Assembly: GCF_001999325.1 (NCBI RefSeq)
Contig: NZ_MVAR01000039.1
Location: forward strand, 1 to 59,950
Source of the DNA: Thioalkalivibrio versutus
Lineage (GTDB): Bacteria; Pseudomonadota; Gammaproteobacteria; Ectothiorhodospirales; Ectothiorhodospiraceae
Length of the DNA stretch: 59,950 nucleotides
Direction: 5' to 3'
Below the pieces are notes generated by a model, which saw nothing but the letters and a program-made list of their open reading frames with translations, was not told the origin of the DNA and did not search any database. How positions within the stretch are numbered: position 1 is the stretch's first letter; every line of letters starts with the position of its first letter. The position numbers and the translations under genes were made by a program. Shown in pieces: positions 1 through 11,896 of the stretch.

Positions 1-2
1 CT

Positions 3-3000
3 GTGCGCGCTGCGCCGCCGGGTGCGGACGCGGAGTTCGAGGCCCTGGCGCGTACCCTCGACGAACTGGACGCACCGGATTCGCTCGCAGGCGCCGAGAC
101 GGCGGCCCCCGACCAAGACGCGGCGGCCGACGAGCTCCTGCAGGAGCCGGGCGCCTTTGTGCCCGATCTGCCGCCGGATGCCCTTGCAGCGGCGACCGAC
201 AAAACGGAATCCGCCGAGTCCGAGCACGGCGGAACCCTGGATTCGCCGTGGGAGACGGAAGAGCCGTCGGCGGCTGAGCGGTCTGCTGAACCGCTGGATC
301 TCGACGCCCTGGAGCTTCCCGCCGATGCCTTCGAGGTGACCGAAGAGGCGCTGACCGAGGGCGACACGATGGCCCCGGATGTTGCGGCCGAGGTCGGGGA
401 GGATTCCGGCGCCGTCGAGGAGGGTGCCCTCGAGGGTCCTGTAGACGGAGAGGCCGAGGCTGAAGAGCCGGAACTTCCGTCCGAGCCCATGGCCGCTCGC
501 ATGGACACGGATCCCCAGCTGTGGCAGGTGTTTGCCGCCGAGGCGCAGGTCCATCTGCTCGCGCTGCGTGGCTGGCTGGACGAGTCCCAGTGGCGCCCGG
601 ACCGGGTTCCGAACCATGACCTCGAGCGGGCGCTGCATACCCTGAACGGCAGCGCCCGGACGGCCGATATCCGTGGCATTTATTCGGTGTGCGGACCGTT
701 CGAACGGCTGATCCGGATCCATCGCGACATGGAATGGGCACTGCCACCGCAGGCCATCGAGTTGCTGCGGCAGCTGGAGACGTATGTGGCCGATGCAGTC
801 GGCGACGAGGCACCGGACCCACTCAAGGTCCTGGACCCGCCGCCCTGGGCCCCCGAGGTCTATGCCCTGCTGGATAATGCGACCGCGGAACAGCTGCTGC
901 GGACTGAAGATGATGCCAGCGAGGAAGCGTCGCCCGACTTCGACGACCTCGATGTCGCCGAGTCGGCCGCAGAGTCGGCACCGGAACCGGAGATCGACTG
1001 GGAGTTTGCCGAGGTCTTCATCGAGGAGGCGCGCGATATCCTCGAGTCTGCGTTCACGGCCCTGAATGGCTGGCGCGAGACTGGGGGGCGCCCCGGGCCC
1101 GATCAGAATGCCTTCCAGCGCGAAGTGCACACCCTGAAGGGCAGCGCCCGCATGGCCGGTTTCACCGTGGTCGGAGCCATTGCGCACGCCCTGGAAAGTG
1201 CGTTGAGCGTGGAGACCGAGACCGGTCTGGAGCCGCGCGACGGCTTCTTCCAGCTTACCGAGCGGGCCTTGAGCGACGTACAGCGCCTGGTCGAGCGCGG
1301 GGTCGGGGCCTGGCAGATGGACGAATCGGCCAGCGAATCGCTGCCCGCGCTGCGCGCCTGGGCCGGGGGTGAAGCGGACGCCGAATCGACCGACGCGGAG
1401 CCCGAGGCGGATACGTTTGAGAGCGACGACTCCGAAGCCGAAGCCACCTCCGGGAGGGATCTGGAGGCCGAGGAGGCCCGAGCGGAGACGGACCGGCGCA
1501 GCCACGAGACGCCGGAGACCGAGGGGCGGCGGATCCAGGACCAGGTGCGCATGGATGCCGAGGTCCTCGACAGCCTGGTGAACAATGCCGGCGAGCTGGC
1601 GACCTTCCATCGCCGCTTCGAACAGACGGTTGGGCGGGTCGAGAGCCAGGTCGACGAACTGGAGCGCACCATCGCACGTCTGCGCGACCAGCTGCGCAAG
1701 CTCGAGATCGAAACCGAGACCCAGATCCTGTTCCGGGTGGAGGAGGAGAGTGGCGAGGACGCCCTCGACTTCGATCCGCTGGAAATGGACCGCTATTCCG
1801 GCATCCAGCAGCTGTCCCGTGCGCTCGCCGAGAGTGTCAGTGACCTCGAGGCTCTGAAGCAGGAAGTCGGTGACGAGTTGCAGAATGCCGGGGGCATCCT
1901 TCTGCAACAGCGGCGCGTGGGGACCGATCTGCAGGACCAGTTGATGCGTCAGCGCATGGTGCGTTTCGCGCGTATGGCGCCGCGGCTACGGCGGGTGGTA
2001 CGCCAGGCGGGCGAGGACCTGGGCAAACAGGTCCGCGTCGAGTTCACTGGCCAGGGGGCCGAGCTGGACCGTGCCCTGCTGGAACGCCTGGTGTCGCCGT
2101 TGGAGCACCTGCTGCGCAATGCCATTGCGCACGGCATCGAAGGCGCTGCCGAACGGGAACAGGCACACAAGCCGGCGCAGGGCCAGATCGATGTCAGTCT
2201 GGAGCAGTCCGGGAGCGAGATCCGGTTGCAGGTCACGGATGACGGTCGGGGCATCGATGCCGAGGCGATCCGGGCGCGCGCGGTGGAGCGCGGGCTCATT
2301 GCGGCGGATGCCGAGGTCACGGATGCCCAGGCCCTGCAGCTCATCCTGCAGTCCGGTTTCTCCACCGCCGCCGAGGTCTCGCAGGTGGCGGGGCGCGGCG
2401 TTGGCCTGGACGTGGTGAACAGCGACGTGAAACAGCTGGGCGGCACGCTGGAGATCCAGTCGACGCCGGGCAAGGGCTCGCGTTTCACCATGCGCCTGCC
2501 GTTCACCCTGGCGATCTCGCAGGCCTTGCTGGTGCAGGTGGGCGAAGAAACCTTTGCCGTCCCGATGGCCTCGGTGGAGGGCGTGGTTCGCGCGCGTGCG
2601 GAGGAGATCGATCGCCGGGACGACGAGGCAATCTACAACTACATCGGTCAGGACTACGCAGTGCGCGGGCTCGGTGACTTGATGGGTGTGGAGAGTCAGG
2701 CGGGCGTCGAACACTTGCCGGATCATCCGTTCCCGTTGTTGCTCGTGCGCGCCGATGATCAGCGTATCGCGTTGCGCATTGACGGTCTGCTGGGTAGTCA
2801 GGAGGTTGTGGTGAAGTCGGTGGGCCCGGTCCTCAGTCGTATCCCGGGTGTGGCCGGTGCCACCCTCCAGGGCGATGGTTCGGTCATGCTGATTCTTGAT
2901 CTGAGCATGTTGGTGCGGTTTGCCTCCGCGACGGCGTCCCTGGCGGAGGCGCCGCAGGCTGTTGTCGAGACGGCGAGCGCGAAACGGATCATGGTGGTGG

Positions 3001-3353
3001 ATGACTCGATTACCATTCGCAAGGTCACCGCGCGCCTGCTGACGCGCCACGGCTACGACGTGGTCACGGCCCGCGATGGCCTCGATGCGGTGGGCCTGCT
3101 GGACGAGCGGCGCCCGCAGCTGATCCTGCTGGACGTGGAGATGCCGCGCATGGACGGCTTCGAGTTCGCCGCCCACGTGCGCGATCATCCGGACTTCGGG
3201 CGGGTGCCCATCATCATGATCACCTCGCGCAGCGGGACCAAGCACCGCGAGCGAGCCAACCGTCTCGGGGTCAACGGTTATCTCGGGAAACCGTATCTGG
3301 AGAATGACCTGCTGAACGCGATCCGCGAGCAACTCGAAGGGATGCCGGCATGA
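3..3353 (+). CDS. chpA: ChpA/PilL-type hybrid CheA sensor kinase, 5' end missing
   Basis: Hybrid chemotaxis-type histidine kinase that probably drives type IV pilus/twitching signalling. The frame is open to the window edge, so the N-terminus is missing; 1116 residues remain. In order: a long acidic linker (about 1-165), a first Hpt domain with His212 in HTLNGSA, a second Hpt domain with His376 in HTLKGSA, another acidic linker, a coiled-coil dimerisation region (about 515-650), an HATPase core (HLLRNAIAHG near 704, DDGRGID, GRGVGLDVV), a CheW-like domain, and a C-terminal receiver with VVDDS and phospho-acceptor Asp1044 in LLDVEMPRMDG. The first Hpt has Asn where HxLKG has Lys. It overlaps the next gene by ATGA. 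The name rests on multiple Hpt domains plus the fused receiver; the rest of the pil-chp cluster would lie upstream. Confidence 0.9.
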   Translation: MRAAPPGADAEFEALARTLDELDAPDSLAGAETAAPDQDAAADELLQEPGAFVPDLPPDALAAATDKTESAESEHGGTLDSPWETEEPSAAERSAEPLDLDALELPADAFEVTEEALTEGDTMAPDVAAEVGEDSGAVEEGALEGPVDGEAEAEEPELPSEPMAARMDTDPQLWQVFAAEAQVHLLALRGWLDESQWRPDRVPNHDLERALHTLNGSARTADIRGIYSVCGPFERLIRIHRDMEWALPPQAIELLRQLETYVADAVGDEAPDPLKVLDPPPWAPEVYALLDNATAEQLLRTEDDASEEASPDFDDLDVAESAAESAPEPEIDWEFAEVFIEEARDILESAFTALNGWRETGGRPGPDQNAFQREVHTLKGSARMAGFTVVGAIAHALESALSVETETGLEPRDGFFQLTERALSDVQRLVERGVGAWQMDESASESLPALRAWAGGEADAESTDAEPEADTFESDDSEAEATSGRDLEAEEARAETDRRSHETPETEGRRIQDQVRMDAEVLDSLVNNAGELATFHRRFEQTVGRVESQVDELERTIARLRDQLRKLEIETETQILFRVEEESGEDALDFDPLEMDRYSGIQQLSRALAESVSDLEALKQEVGDELQNAGGILLQQRRVGTDLQDQLMRQRMVRFARMAPRLRRVVRQAGEDLGKQVRVEFTGQGAELDRALLERLVSPLEHLLRNAIAHGIEGAAEREQAHKPAQGQIDVSLEQSGSEIRLQVTDDGRGIDAEAIRARAVERGLIAADAEVTDAQALQLILQSGFSTAAEVSQVAGRGVGLDVVNSDVKQLGGTLEIQSTPGKGSRFTMRLPFTLAISQALLVQVGEETFAVPMASVEGVVRARAEEIDRRDDEAIYNYIGQDYAVRGLGDLMGVESQAGVEHLPDHPFPLLLVRADDQRIALRIDGLLGSQEVVVKSVGPVLSRIPGVAGATLQGDGSVMLILDLSMLVRFASATASLAEAPQAVVETASAKRIMVVDDSITIRKVTARLLTRHGYDVVTARDGLDAVGLLDERRPQLILLDVEMPRMDGFEFAAHVRDHPDFGRVPIIMITSRSGTKHRERANRLGVNGYLGKPYLENDLLNAIREQLEGMPA

Positions 3354-3841
3354 GCGAGGAAGCACAGGGCCAAGCCGTCGAGGCGGTGATCGTTCAGCTG
3401 GATAGCGGCTCCATCCTGCTCCCGCGCAGCGCCTTTCTCGAGGTGACCACTCGCGCCGGGGCCGTCCAGCAGGAATCCGAGCATCCGGATGTCCCGTGGC
3501 TGCAGCCCAGCCTGATCTGGCAGGACGTGCAGGTGCCGGTGATCAACGTGAACCAGTTGCTGGATCCGGGCCGCGACAGCGGCGAGGATCGCCGGCGGTT
3601 CACCCGGCTTCTGGTGATGCAGGCGGTGATGCAGCCGGATCACCTGCCGTTTTATGCCCTGGAGGTTCGCGGTACGCCGCATCCGGTGCAGATCACCGCG
3701 CAGAATATCTACGCGCTGGAGGACGTCGACGCCACTCCGTGGTCCTGGCGGGTGAAGGCCTCGGGCGTGACGACTCACTTGCTTCGGCTGGATACCCTCG
3801 AGCAACGTCTGCTCGAGCTTGCGGAGACGCAGCCAGCCTGA
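3350..3841 (+). CDS. CheW-like chemotaxis protein (ChpC-like)
   Basis: A 163-residue protein with a CheW-like fold, expected to couple receptors to the ChpA-type kinase encoded just upstream. Features seen are an N-terminal strand set (VEAVIVQLDSGSILLPR), a central PVINVNQLLD segment typical of CheW-like domains, and a C-terminal helix. It starts inside the kinase stop codon (ATGA), so translational coupling is likely. There is no receiver or kinase module. Pseudomonas ChpC sits directly after ChpA in the same way. I am sure of the CheW-like assignment; ChpC orthology is inferred from position. An imperfect hairpin follows the stop codon. Confidence 0.8.
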   Translation: MSEEAQGQAVEAVIVQLDSGSILLPRSAFLEVTTRAGAVQQESEHPDVPWLQPSLIWQDVQVPVINVNQLLDPGRDSGEDRRRFTRLLVMQAVMQPDHLPFYALEVRGTPHPVQITAQNIYALEDVDATPWSWRVKASGVTTHLLRLDTLEQRLLELAETQPA

Positions 3842-3860
3842 TTAGTGCGGCGGCGACCCC

Positions 3861-3892
3861 CAGACGGGAAACACCGGGGCGGTTCCCGCCTG
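3861..3892. terminator. Hairpin between convergent chpC-like gene and rsmE
   Basis: An inverted repeat with 10-base arms (CAGACGGGAA and TTCCCGCCTG, one G-U wobble) separated by 12 bases lies in the 57-bp convergent gap. There is no clear T run, so it is only a probable two-way terminator. Confidence 0.4.
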
Positions 3893-3898
3893 TTGTGA

Positions 3899-4645
3899 CT
3901 AGCCTCGAAGGTCCCCGAGACGCGCCTGTACCAGGGTGATCAGGGCTATCGCGGCCGTCTCGGTGCGCAGGGTCCGCGGGCCCATGCCGACGCCCAGAAA
4001 TCCGCCTGCCCGGGCCTGCTCGCGCTCCGCAGGCGTTAGCCCCCCTTCCGGTCCGATATACAGCGCCACTGCGCCGGGCGGGTGCGCCTGGGCGACAAGG
4101 CGCTCATCCAGCCCGGGCGCGCCTTCGTCGGCGAGCAGGCCCAGGCTGTCCGGGTATTCCGCCAGCGCCGCCTCGGGCGGGGCCGGTTCATGTAGCGCCG
4201 GCAGTTCATTGCGGCCGCATTGCTCCACAGCGGCCTGCAGGATGCCCTGCCAGTGCCGCTGGCGCTTCTCCAGTCCCTTGTGGGCGGCAGCCGAACGCGA
4301 GCGTTCGCACAGCACCGGGCGGATGGACTGTACGCCGAGCTCCACGGCCTTCTGAATGGCCAGGTCCATATGGTCGCCACGGGCCACACCCTGCAGCAGG
4401 TGGATCGGAAACGCGGGATGGGTCGGGGCGGCGGCACGTTCGCCCAGATGGAAGGTGCCGTGGCGTCGGTCGGTGAGTTCGAGGGTCGCGTCGAATTCGT
4501 TGCCGAGGCCGTCGAAGACGCGGCAGGGGGCACCGCTTTTCAGACGCAGGACGGTGGTGGCGTAATGCAGCCGGTCCTGTGGGGCGGGGAGCGACTGCCC
4601 CGCGGCCAGTGCCTCGGATTCGAGCAGCAGCCGGGGGCAGCGCAT
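3899..4645 (-). CDS. rsmE: 16S rRNA (uracil1498-N3)-methyltransferase RsmE
   Basis: A SPOUT-class rRNA methyltransferase of 248 residues that methylates N3 of U1498 in 16S rRNA. Family signatures visible are the N-terminal PUA-like part with LHYATTVLRL, the segment GDHMDLAIQKAVELGV, and the C-terminal knot motifs YIGPEGGLTPAE and LGPRTLRTETA (written here as MGPRTLRTETA). Length matches the E. coli protein. It starts 6 bases after the metF stop on the same strand, so it is probably cotranscribed with metF. Nothing unusual was seen. Confidence 0.94.
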   Translation of the reverse strand: MRCPRLLLESEALAAGQSLPAPQDRLHYATTVLRLKSGAPCRVFDGLGNEFDATLELTDRRHGTFHLGERAAAPTHPAFPIHLLQGVARGDHMDLAIQKAVELGVQSIRPVLCERSRSAAAHKGLEKRQRHWQGILQAAVEQCGRNELPALHEPAPPEAALAEYPDSLGLLADEGAPGLDERLVAQAHPPGAVALYIGPEGGLTPAEREQARAGGFLGVGMGPRTLRTETAAIALITLVQARLGDLRG

Positions 4646-4651
4646 GTCGGG

Positions 4652-5506
4652 CTACTTCCGGTTGTCGAGGTCCAGGGCCTTCCAGATCTGTTCGGTCGGT
4701 CCGGCCTGGTTCATCGAATAGAAGTGGATCCCCGGCGCGCCGTGCGCGAGCAGGTCGTCGGTCAGACGCGTGGCGACCTCGATGCCGAATTTGCGGATCG
4801 ATTCCTTGTCGTCGCCATAGGCCTCCATCCGCTTGCGGATGTAGCGTGGGATCTCGGCGCCGCACATCTCGGAGAAGCGCACGATCTGGGTGTAGTTGGT
4901 GATCGGCATGATCCCGGCAATGATCGGGATCGTGATGCCCATCTTCTCCACCCGTTCCATGAAGGCCACGTAGGCGTCCGGATTGTAGAAGTACTGGGTG
5001 ATCGCGGCGTCGGCGCCCGCATCCACCTTGGTCTTGAAGTTCTCCAGGTCCTTCTCGGCATTCGGTGCCTGCGGATGGAACTCCGGATAGGCCGCGACCT
5101 CGATCTTGAACTGGTCGCCGAACTCGGCGCGGACGAACTCCACCAGCTCGGAGGCATAACGGAAATCACCGCCGGAATGCTTGGTGCCGGACGGCAGGTC
5201 GCCGCGCAGCGCCACAATGCGCTTGACCCCGGAATCGCGGTAGGTCGACAGCAGGTCCCGCAGCTCGTCCTTGGTCGACGAAATGCAGGAGACGTGCGGG
5301 GCGGCGGGGATGCCATCGTTGTCGATGATGTCCCGGACCGTCTCCAGGGTGCGGTCGCGGGTGGATCCCCCGGCGCCGAAGGTGACGGAATAGAACTCGG
5401 GCTTCAGTGCGCCCAGACGCTTGCGGGCCTTGGCCAGGCGTTCGGCTCCGGCCTCGTCCTTGGGCGGGAAAAATTCAACGCTGTAGACGCGTTCTTGTGC
5501 AGACAT
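4652..5506 (-). CDS. metF: 5,10-methylenetetrahydrofolate reductase
   Basis: FAD-dependent reductase that makes 5-methyl-THF for methionine synthesis; 284 residues, a normal MetF length. Recognised by the N-terminal VEFFPPK motif with its catalytic Glu, FYSVTFGAGGSTR, the RIVALRGDLP strand and the ITQYFYNPDAY segment. The ATG has a strong GGAGGA site 5 bases upstream. It follows ahcY on the minus strand but is separated from it by a strong terminator-like hairpin, so expression probably relies on read-through or controlled termination. rsmE follows directly. Together with metK and ahcY it forms a methyl-cycle locus. Confidence 0.95.
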   Translation of the reverse strand: MSAQERVYSVEFFPPKDEAGAERLAKARKRLGALKPEFYSVTFGAGGSTRDRTLETVRDIIDNDGIPAAPHVSCISSTKDELRDLLSTYRDSGVKRIVALRGDLPSGTKHSGGDFRYASELVEFVRAEFGDQFKIEVAAYPEFHPQAPNAEKDLENFKTKVDAGADAAITQYFYNPDAYVAFMERVEKMGITIPIIAGIMPITNYTQIVRFSEMCGAEIPRYIRKRMEAYGDDKESIRKFGIEVATRLTDDLLAHGAPGIHFYSMNQAGPTEQIWKALDLDNRK

Positions 5507-5520
5507 GTTTGTCCTCCAGA

Positions 5521-5557
5521 CAAAAAGAAGGCGGACCGCACGAACATGCGGCCCGCC
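5521..5557 (-). terminator. Intrinsic terminator or attenuator between ahcY and metF
   Basis: Read on the minus strand, an 11-bp stem (GGCGGGCCGCA pairing with TGCGGTCCGCC, one G-U) with a 6-base loop is followed by TTCTTTTTG. It ends about 15 bases before metF and just before its ribosome site. A second weaker 7-bp hairpin (5565-5591) precedes it. Confidence 0.8.
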
Positions 5558-5601
5558 TCGGCGTTCACATTACCAACGAATTGAAATGTGAGGCTGGCCG
5601 A

Positions 5602-7014
5602 TCAGTAGCGGTAGTGTTCCGGCTTGAACGGGCCATCCGCCGACATACCCAGGTACTTCGCCTGATCGTCGGTAAGACGGGTCAGGTTGGCGCCCAGCTT
5701 GAACAGGTGCAGCTGTGCGACCTTCTCGTCCAGGTGCTTCGGCAGCACGAAGACGTTCTTGTCGTACTGGTCACCCTTGGTCCACAGCTCGATCTGAGCC
5801 AGGGTCTGGTTGGTGAAGGAGTTGGACATCACGAAGCTCGGATGGCCGGTACCGCAGCCCAGGTTCACCAGGCGGCCTTCGGCCAGCATGATGATCCGGT
5901 TGCCATTCGGCAGGATGATGTGGTCAACCTGCGGCTTGATGTTGTCCCACTCGTACTTGCGCATCGCGGCCACGGCGATCTCGGAGTCGAAGTGACCGAT
6001 GTTGCAGACGATGGCCTGGTTCTTCATGCGGGTCATGTGATCTTCGGTGATCACGTCCTTGTTACCGGTCGCGGTGATAAAGATCTCGGCCTTGTCGGCC
6101 GCGTCTTCCATCGTGACCACGCGGAAACCTTCCATCGCGGCTTGCAGGGCGCAGATCGGGTCGATTTCGGTGACCCACACGGTGGCACCGAGGCCGGCCA
6201 GCGACTGGGCGGCACCCTTGCCGACGTCACCGTAGCCACAGACCACGGCGATCTTGCCGGCGATCATGACGTCGGTGGCGCGCTTGATGGAGTCCACGGT
6301 GGACTCGCGGCAGCCGTACAGGTTGTCGAACTTGGACTTGGTGACCGAGTCATTGACGTTGATCGCCGGGAAGGCCAGTTCGCCGTCCTTCGCCATCTGG
6401 TACAGGCGATGCACACCGGTGGTGGTCTCTTCGGTCACGCCCTTGATCTTGGCGAGCTGCTCGGAGTACCAGGTCGGCTGCTTGGCCAGGCGATCCTTGA
6501 TCGCGGCAAACAGGGCGACTTCTTCTTCGTTCTCCGGATTGGAGATGACCGACTGGTCCTTCTCGGCCTTGGCGCCGATGTGCAGGAGCAGCGTGGCGTC
6601 ACCGCCATCGTCCAGGATCATGTTGGCGCCGCCGTCGAATTCGAAGATGCGGTGGCAGTAGTCCCAGTACTCTTCCAGGGTCTCGCCCTTCACGGCGAAG
6701 ACCGGGGTGCCGGCGTCGGCAATTGCGGCCGCGGCGTGGTCCTGGGTGGAGTAGATATTGCAGGAGGCCCAGCGCACGTCGGCACCCAGGGCTTCCAGGG
6801 TCTGGATCAGCACCGCGGTCTGGATGGTCATGTGCAGGGAGCCGGCAATCTTGGCGCCCTTCAGCGGCTTGGAGGCCGCGTACTCTTCGCGAGTCTGGAC
6901 CAGACCGGGCATTTCGGTCTCGGCAATCGCAATTTCCTTGCGGCCGAATTCGGCAAGGTTAATGTCCTTGACGACGTAATCGGTGTTCTTTTTGTCGTTC
7001 ATCACAGCATTCAT
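5602..7014 (-). CDS. ahcY: Adenosylhomocysteinase (SAH hydrolase)
   Basis: Hydrolyses S-adenosylhomocysteine to adenosine and homocysteine, removing the product that inhibits methyltransferases. The 470-residue protein has the family hallmarks: the substrate region around [12 protein letters not shown], the NAD-binding GYGDVGKG motif, and the conserved C-terminus ending PEHYRY. The length fits the bacterial form with the roughly 40-residue insertion. The first ATG is 10 bases after GGAG; an in-frame ATG at codon 5 is possible. The leader carries an SAH riboswitch, so expression should rise when the substrate accumulates. metK lies upstream on the same strand, and a terminator follows. Confidence 0.97.
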   Translation of the reverse strand: MNAVMNDKKNTDYVVKDINLAEFGRKEIAIAETEMPGLVQTREEYAASKPLKGAKIAGSLHMTIQTAVLIQTLEALGADVRWASCNIYSTQDHAAAAIADAGTPVFAVKGETLEEYWDYCHRIFEFDGGANMILDDGGDATLLLHIGAKAEKDQSVISNPENEEEVALFAAIKDRLAKQPTWYSEQLAKIKGVTEETTTGVHRLYQMAKDGELAFPAINVNDSVTKSKFDNLYGCRESTVDSIKRATDVMIAGKIAVVCGYGDVGKGAAQSLAGLGATVWVTEIDPICALQAAMEGFRVVTMEDAADKAEIFITATGNKDVITEDHMTRMKNQAIVCNIGHFDSEIAVAAMRKYEWDNIKPQVDHIILPNGNRIIMLAEGRLVNLGCGTGHPSFVMSNSFTNQTLAQIELWTKGDQYDKNVFVLPKHLDEKVAQLHLFKLGANLTRLTDDQAKYLGMSADGPFKPEHYRY

Positions 7015-7040
7015 GGATCAACTTCTCCGTTTATCTGGAT

Positions 7041-7117
7041 GAGCGCCGTGTTCATGTTTCAGGGTGCATCCGGCTGAGCCTGACGGTAAAACCGCTGCAG
7101 CGCTCCTCAGCCGGATG
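7041..7117 (-). promoter_or_regulatory. SAH riboswitch in the ahcY leader
   Basis: On the minus strand the leader has a perfect 12-bp P1 stem (7106-7117 with 7067-7078). It contains the conserved core GAGGAGCGCTGCAGCG and a CAGGCTC strand, and a downstream GGCGCTC (7041-7047) can pair with GAGCGC (7100-7105) to close the pseudoknot. This matches the SAH riboswitch consensus seen before ahcY genes in Proteobacteria. It ends roughly a dozen bases before the ahcY ribosome site, which fits an ON switch that responds to S-adenosylhomocysteine. Confidence 0.92.
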
Positions 7118-7147
7118 GGTATTTCTTCTAAGAAGTGTCGGGGACTC

Positions 7148-8320
7148 TTAGAGGCCCGCCATCTTCTTGAGTTCCTCAGCCTTGTCGGTGCGCTCCCAGG
7201 GGAGGTCGACATCTTCGCGGCCGAAGTGACCGTAGGCGGCGGTCGCCTTGTAGATCGGACGCAGCAGATCCATCATCTGGATCAGGCCCCACGGGCGGAG
7301 ATCAAACACTTCGCGCACGAAGCCTTCGATCTTGCGATCGTCCAGCTTGCCGGTGCCGAAGGTGTCGATCGTGATCGAGGTCGGCTCGGCCACGCCGATG
7401 GCGTAGGAGACCTGGATCTCGCACTTCTCGGCCAGGCCGGCGGCAACGATGTTCTTGGCCACGTAGCGACCGGCGTAGGCTGCGGAACGGTCCACCTTGG
7501 ACGGGTCCTTGCCGGAGAACGCGCCACCACCGTGACGGGCCATGCCGCCGTAGGTGTCGACGATGATCTTGCGGCCGGTCAGGCCCGCGTCGCCCACCGG
7601 GCCGCCAATCTCGAACTTACCGGTCGGGTTGATGTGGAGCTTGTCGTCGGCGACCTGGCTCAGCCATTCAGCCGGCAGGACCTTCTTGAAGATCTCTTCG
7701 TAGATCGCTTCCTTCAGATCCTTCTGCGAGATGTCCGGGCTGTGCTGGGTCGACAGGACCACGGCGTCCAGACCGGCCGGCTTGCCATTTTCATAGCGCA
7801 GGGAGACCTGGCTCTTGGCGTCCGGACGCAGCCACGGCAGCTTGCCGCTCTTCATCAGTTCGGACTGGATGCGCACCATCTTGTGGGCGTAGAAGATCGG
7901 GGCGGGCATCAGGGTATCGGTCTCGCGGGCGGCGTAGCCGAACATCAGGCCTTGGTCGCCAGCGCCCTGGGTGGCGCGGTCGGAGACGTCGCGGTCCACG
8001 CCCATGGCGATGTCCTGGGACTGCTCGCCCAGCACGTTCAGCACGGCGCAGGTCTTGCCGTCGAAGCCGACGTCCGAATCGTTGTAGCCGATCTCGACGA
8101 CGGTGTCGCGCACCAGGCGCTCGTAGTCGATCTGCGCGCCAGTGGTGATCTCGCCCAGCAGCATGACCATGCCGGTCTTGGTGGCGGTCTCGCAGGCGAT
8201 ACGTGCATGCGGGTCCTGCTCGATGATGGCGTCGACGATGGTGTCGGACACCAGGTCGGCCATTTTGTCGGGGTGACCGGCAGAGACAGATTCCGAAGTA
8301 AAGATATAGTCGTTGGACAT
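7148..8320 (-). CDS. metK: S-adenosylmethionine synthetase
   Basis: Makes SAM from methionine and ATP. The protein starting [12 protein letters not shown] is 390 residues, close to E. coli MetK (384). Motifs are [23 protein letters not shown] and the P-loop-like [10 protein letters not shown] chose the ATG at 8320, with AGGAA upstream, over an in-frame start at 8362 because the extra 14 residues are basic and not conserved. It heads the minus-strand methyl-cycle genes, with ahcY 133 bases downstream, and it is divergent from tkt. A possible promoter and a 14-bp palindrome lie in its leader. No MetJ box was recognised. Confidence 0.96.
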   Translation of the reverse strand: MSNDYIFTSESVSAGHPDKMADLVSDTIVDAIIEQDPHARIACETATKTGMVMLLGEITTGAQIDYERLVRDTVVEIGYNDSDVGFDGKTCAVLNVLGEQSQDIAMGVDRDVSDRATQGAGDQGLMFGYAARETDTLMPAPIFYAHKMVRIQSELMKSGKLPWLRPDAKSQVSLRYENGKPAGLDAVVLSTQHSPDISQKDLKEAIYEEIFKKVLPAEWLSQVADDKLHINPTGKFEIGGPVGDAGLTGRKIIVDTYGGMARHGGGAFSGKDPSKVDRSAAYAGRYVAKNIVAAGLAEKCEIQVSYAIGVAEPTSITIDTFGTGKLDDRKIEGFVREVFDLRPWGLIQMMDLLRPIYKATAAYGHFGREDVDLPWERTDKAEELKKMAGL

Positions 8321-8351
8321 TAAGCGTTCCTTTTGGGGTCGTTTCGATTTA

Positions 8352-8365
8352 GTTTTGCGCAAAAC
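8352..8365. promoter_or_regulatory. 14-bp perfect palindrome in the metK leader (candidate operator)
   Basis: GTTTTGCGCAAAAC is a perfect palindrome between the putative metK -10 box and the metK start. Its size and place suit a repressor operator. The regulator is unknown; it does not look like a MetJ box. Confidence 0.45.
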
Positions 8366-8372
8366 GACCTCT

Positions 8373-8402
8373 AGTGTAACGCGACTCGCAGGATTTTTCT
8401 AA
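8373..8402 (-). promoter_or_regulatory. Possible sigma-70 promoter of metK
   Basis: Minus-strand TTAGAA, 18 bases, then TACACT. The start would fall just ahead of the 14-bp palindrome. The -35 match is poor; the -10 match is good. Confidence 0.35.
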
Positions 8403-8480
8403 GCCCCTCCCCCGCGATAGTCAGGGCATCGGTGCCCCGGCCGGCGGCGAGGGCGCAGCGTGGCGCGGTTTGGGGCCGAC

Positions 8481-8509
8481 TTGCCCCGGTGCCCGAAAGT
8501 GGCCAAAAT
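8481..8509 (+). promoter_or_regulatory. Weak promoter candidate for tkt within the 406-bp metK-tkt gap
   Basis: TTGCCC, 17 bases, CAAAAT. If used, the tkt mRNA would have a GC-rich leader of about 210 bases. I found no recognisable riboswitch or open reading frame with coding character in 8403-8726; apart from this candidate the gap is unexplained. Confidence 0.25.
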
Positions 8510-8726
8510 GCACCGCCTTTGATGGGGAGTGCTGCCCGCCGCGCGTTCGCGTGGCCGAGTAAGGGCCCGCTCCCGCAGGCTGCTCGGGCCACCGCCGTGC
8601 GCTGGCGCGCCGGCCGGTACTGGTGAGCCCTCGTTCGGTCGACTCGTCCGGGTCTGCCGCCGCTGGCGCCTCGCGCCGCCGCCCGCCATCAGCCGAACCC
8701 AATACTACTTAGAGCAGGAGATCAGC

Positions 8727-11767
<3,041 letters not shown>

Positions 11768-11774
11768 GGCCGGA

Positions 11775-11803
11775 TGGCCGGGCCCCTCGGGGTCCGGCCA
11801 TTT
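11775..11803 (+). terminator. Terminator after gap
   Basis: A 12-bp stem (TGGCCGGGCCCC with GGGGTCCGGCCA, one wobble) and a very short loop, followed by TTTGCATTG. It may act as partial termination inside the tkt-fba run. Confidence 0.65.
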
Positions 11804-11896
11804 GCATTGCCTGGGTCCAAGAGGCCTGGGGCCAGTCCCTGCGGGGGCTCGCCCGAAGCCTTTTCTCTTTCCAACCGTATTTCGAGAGGTACTCCC

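Noticed and set aside
8363-8726. SAM riboswitch before metK or tkt
   Set aside because: No conserved SAM-riboswitch core was found on either strand; only the SAH element before ahcY is clear.
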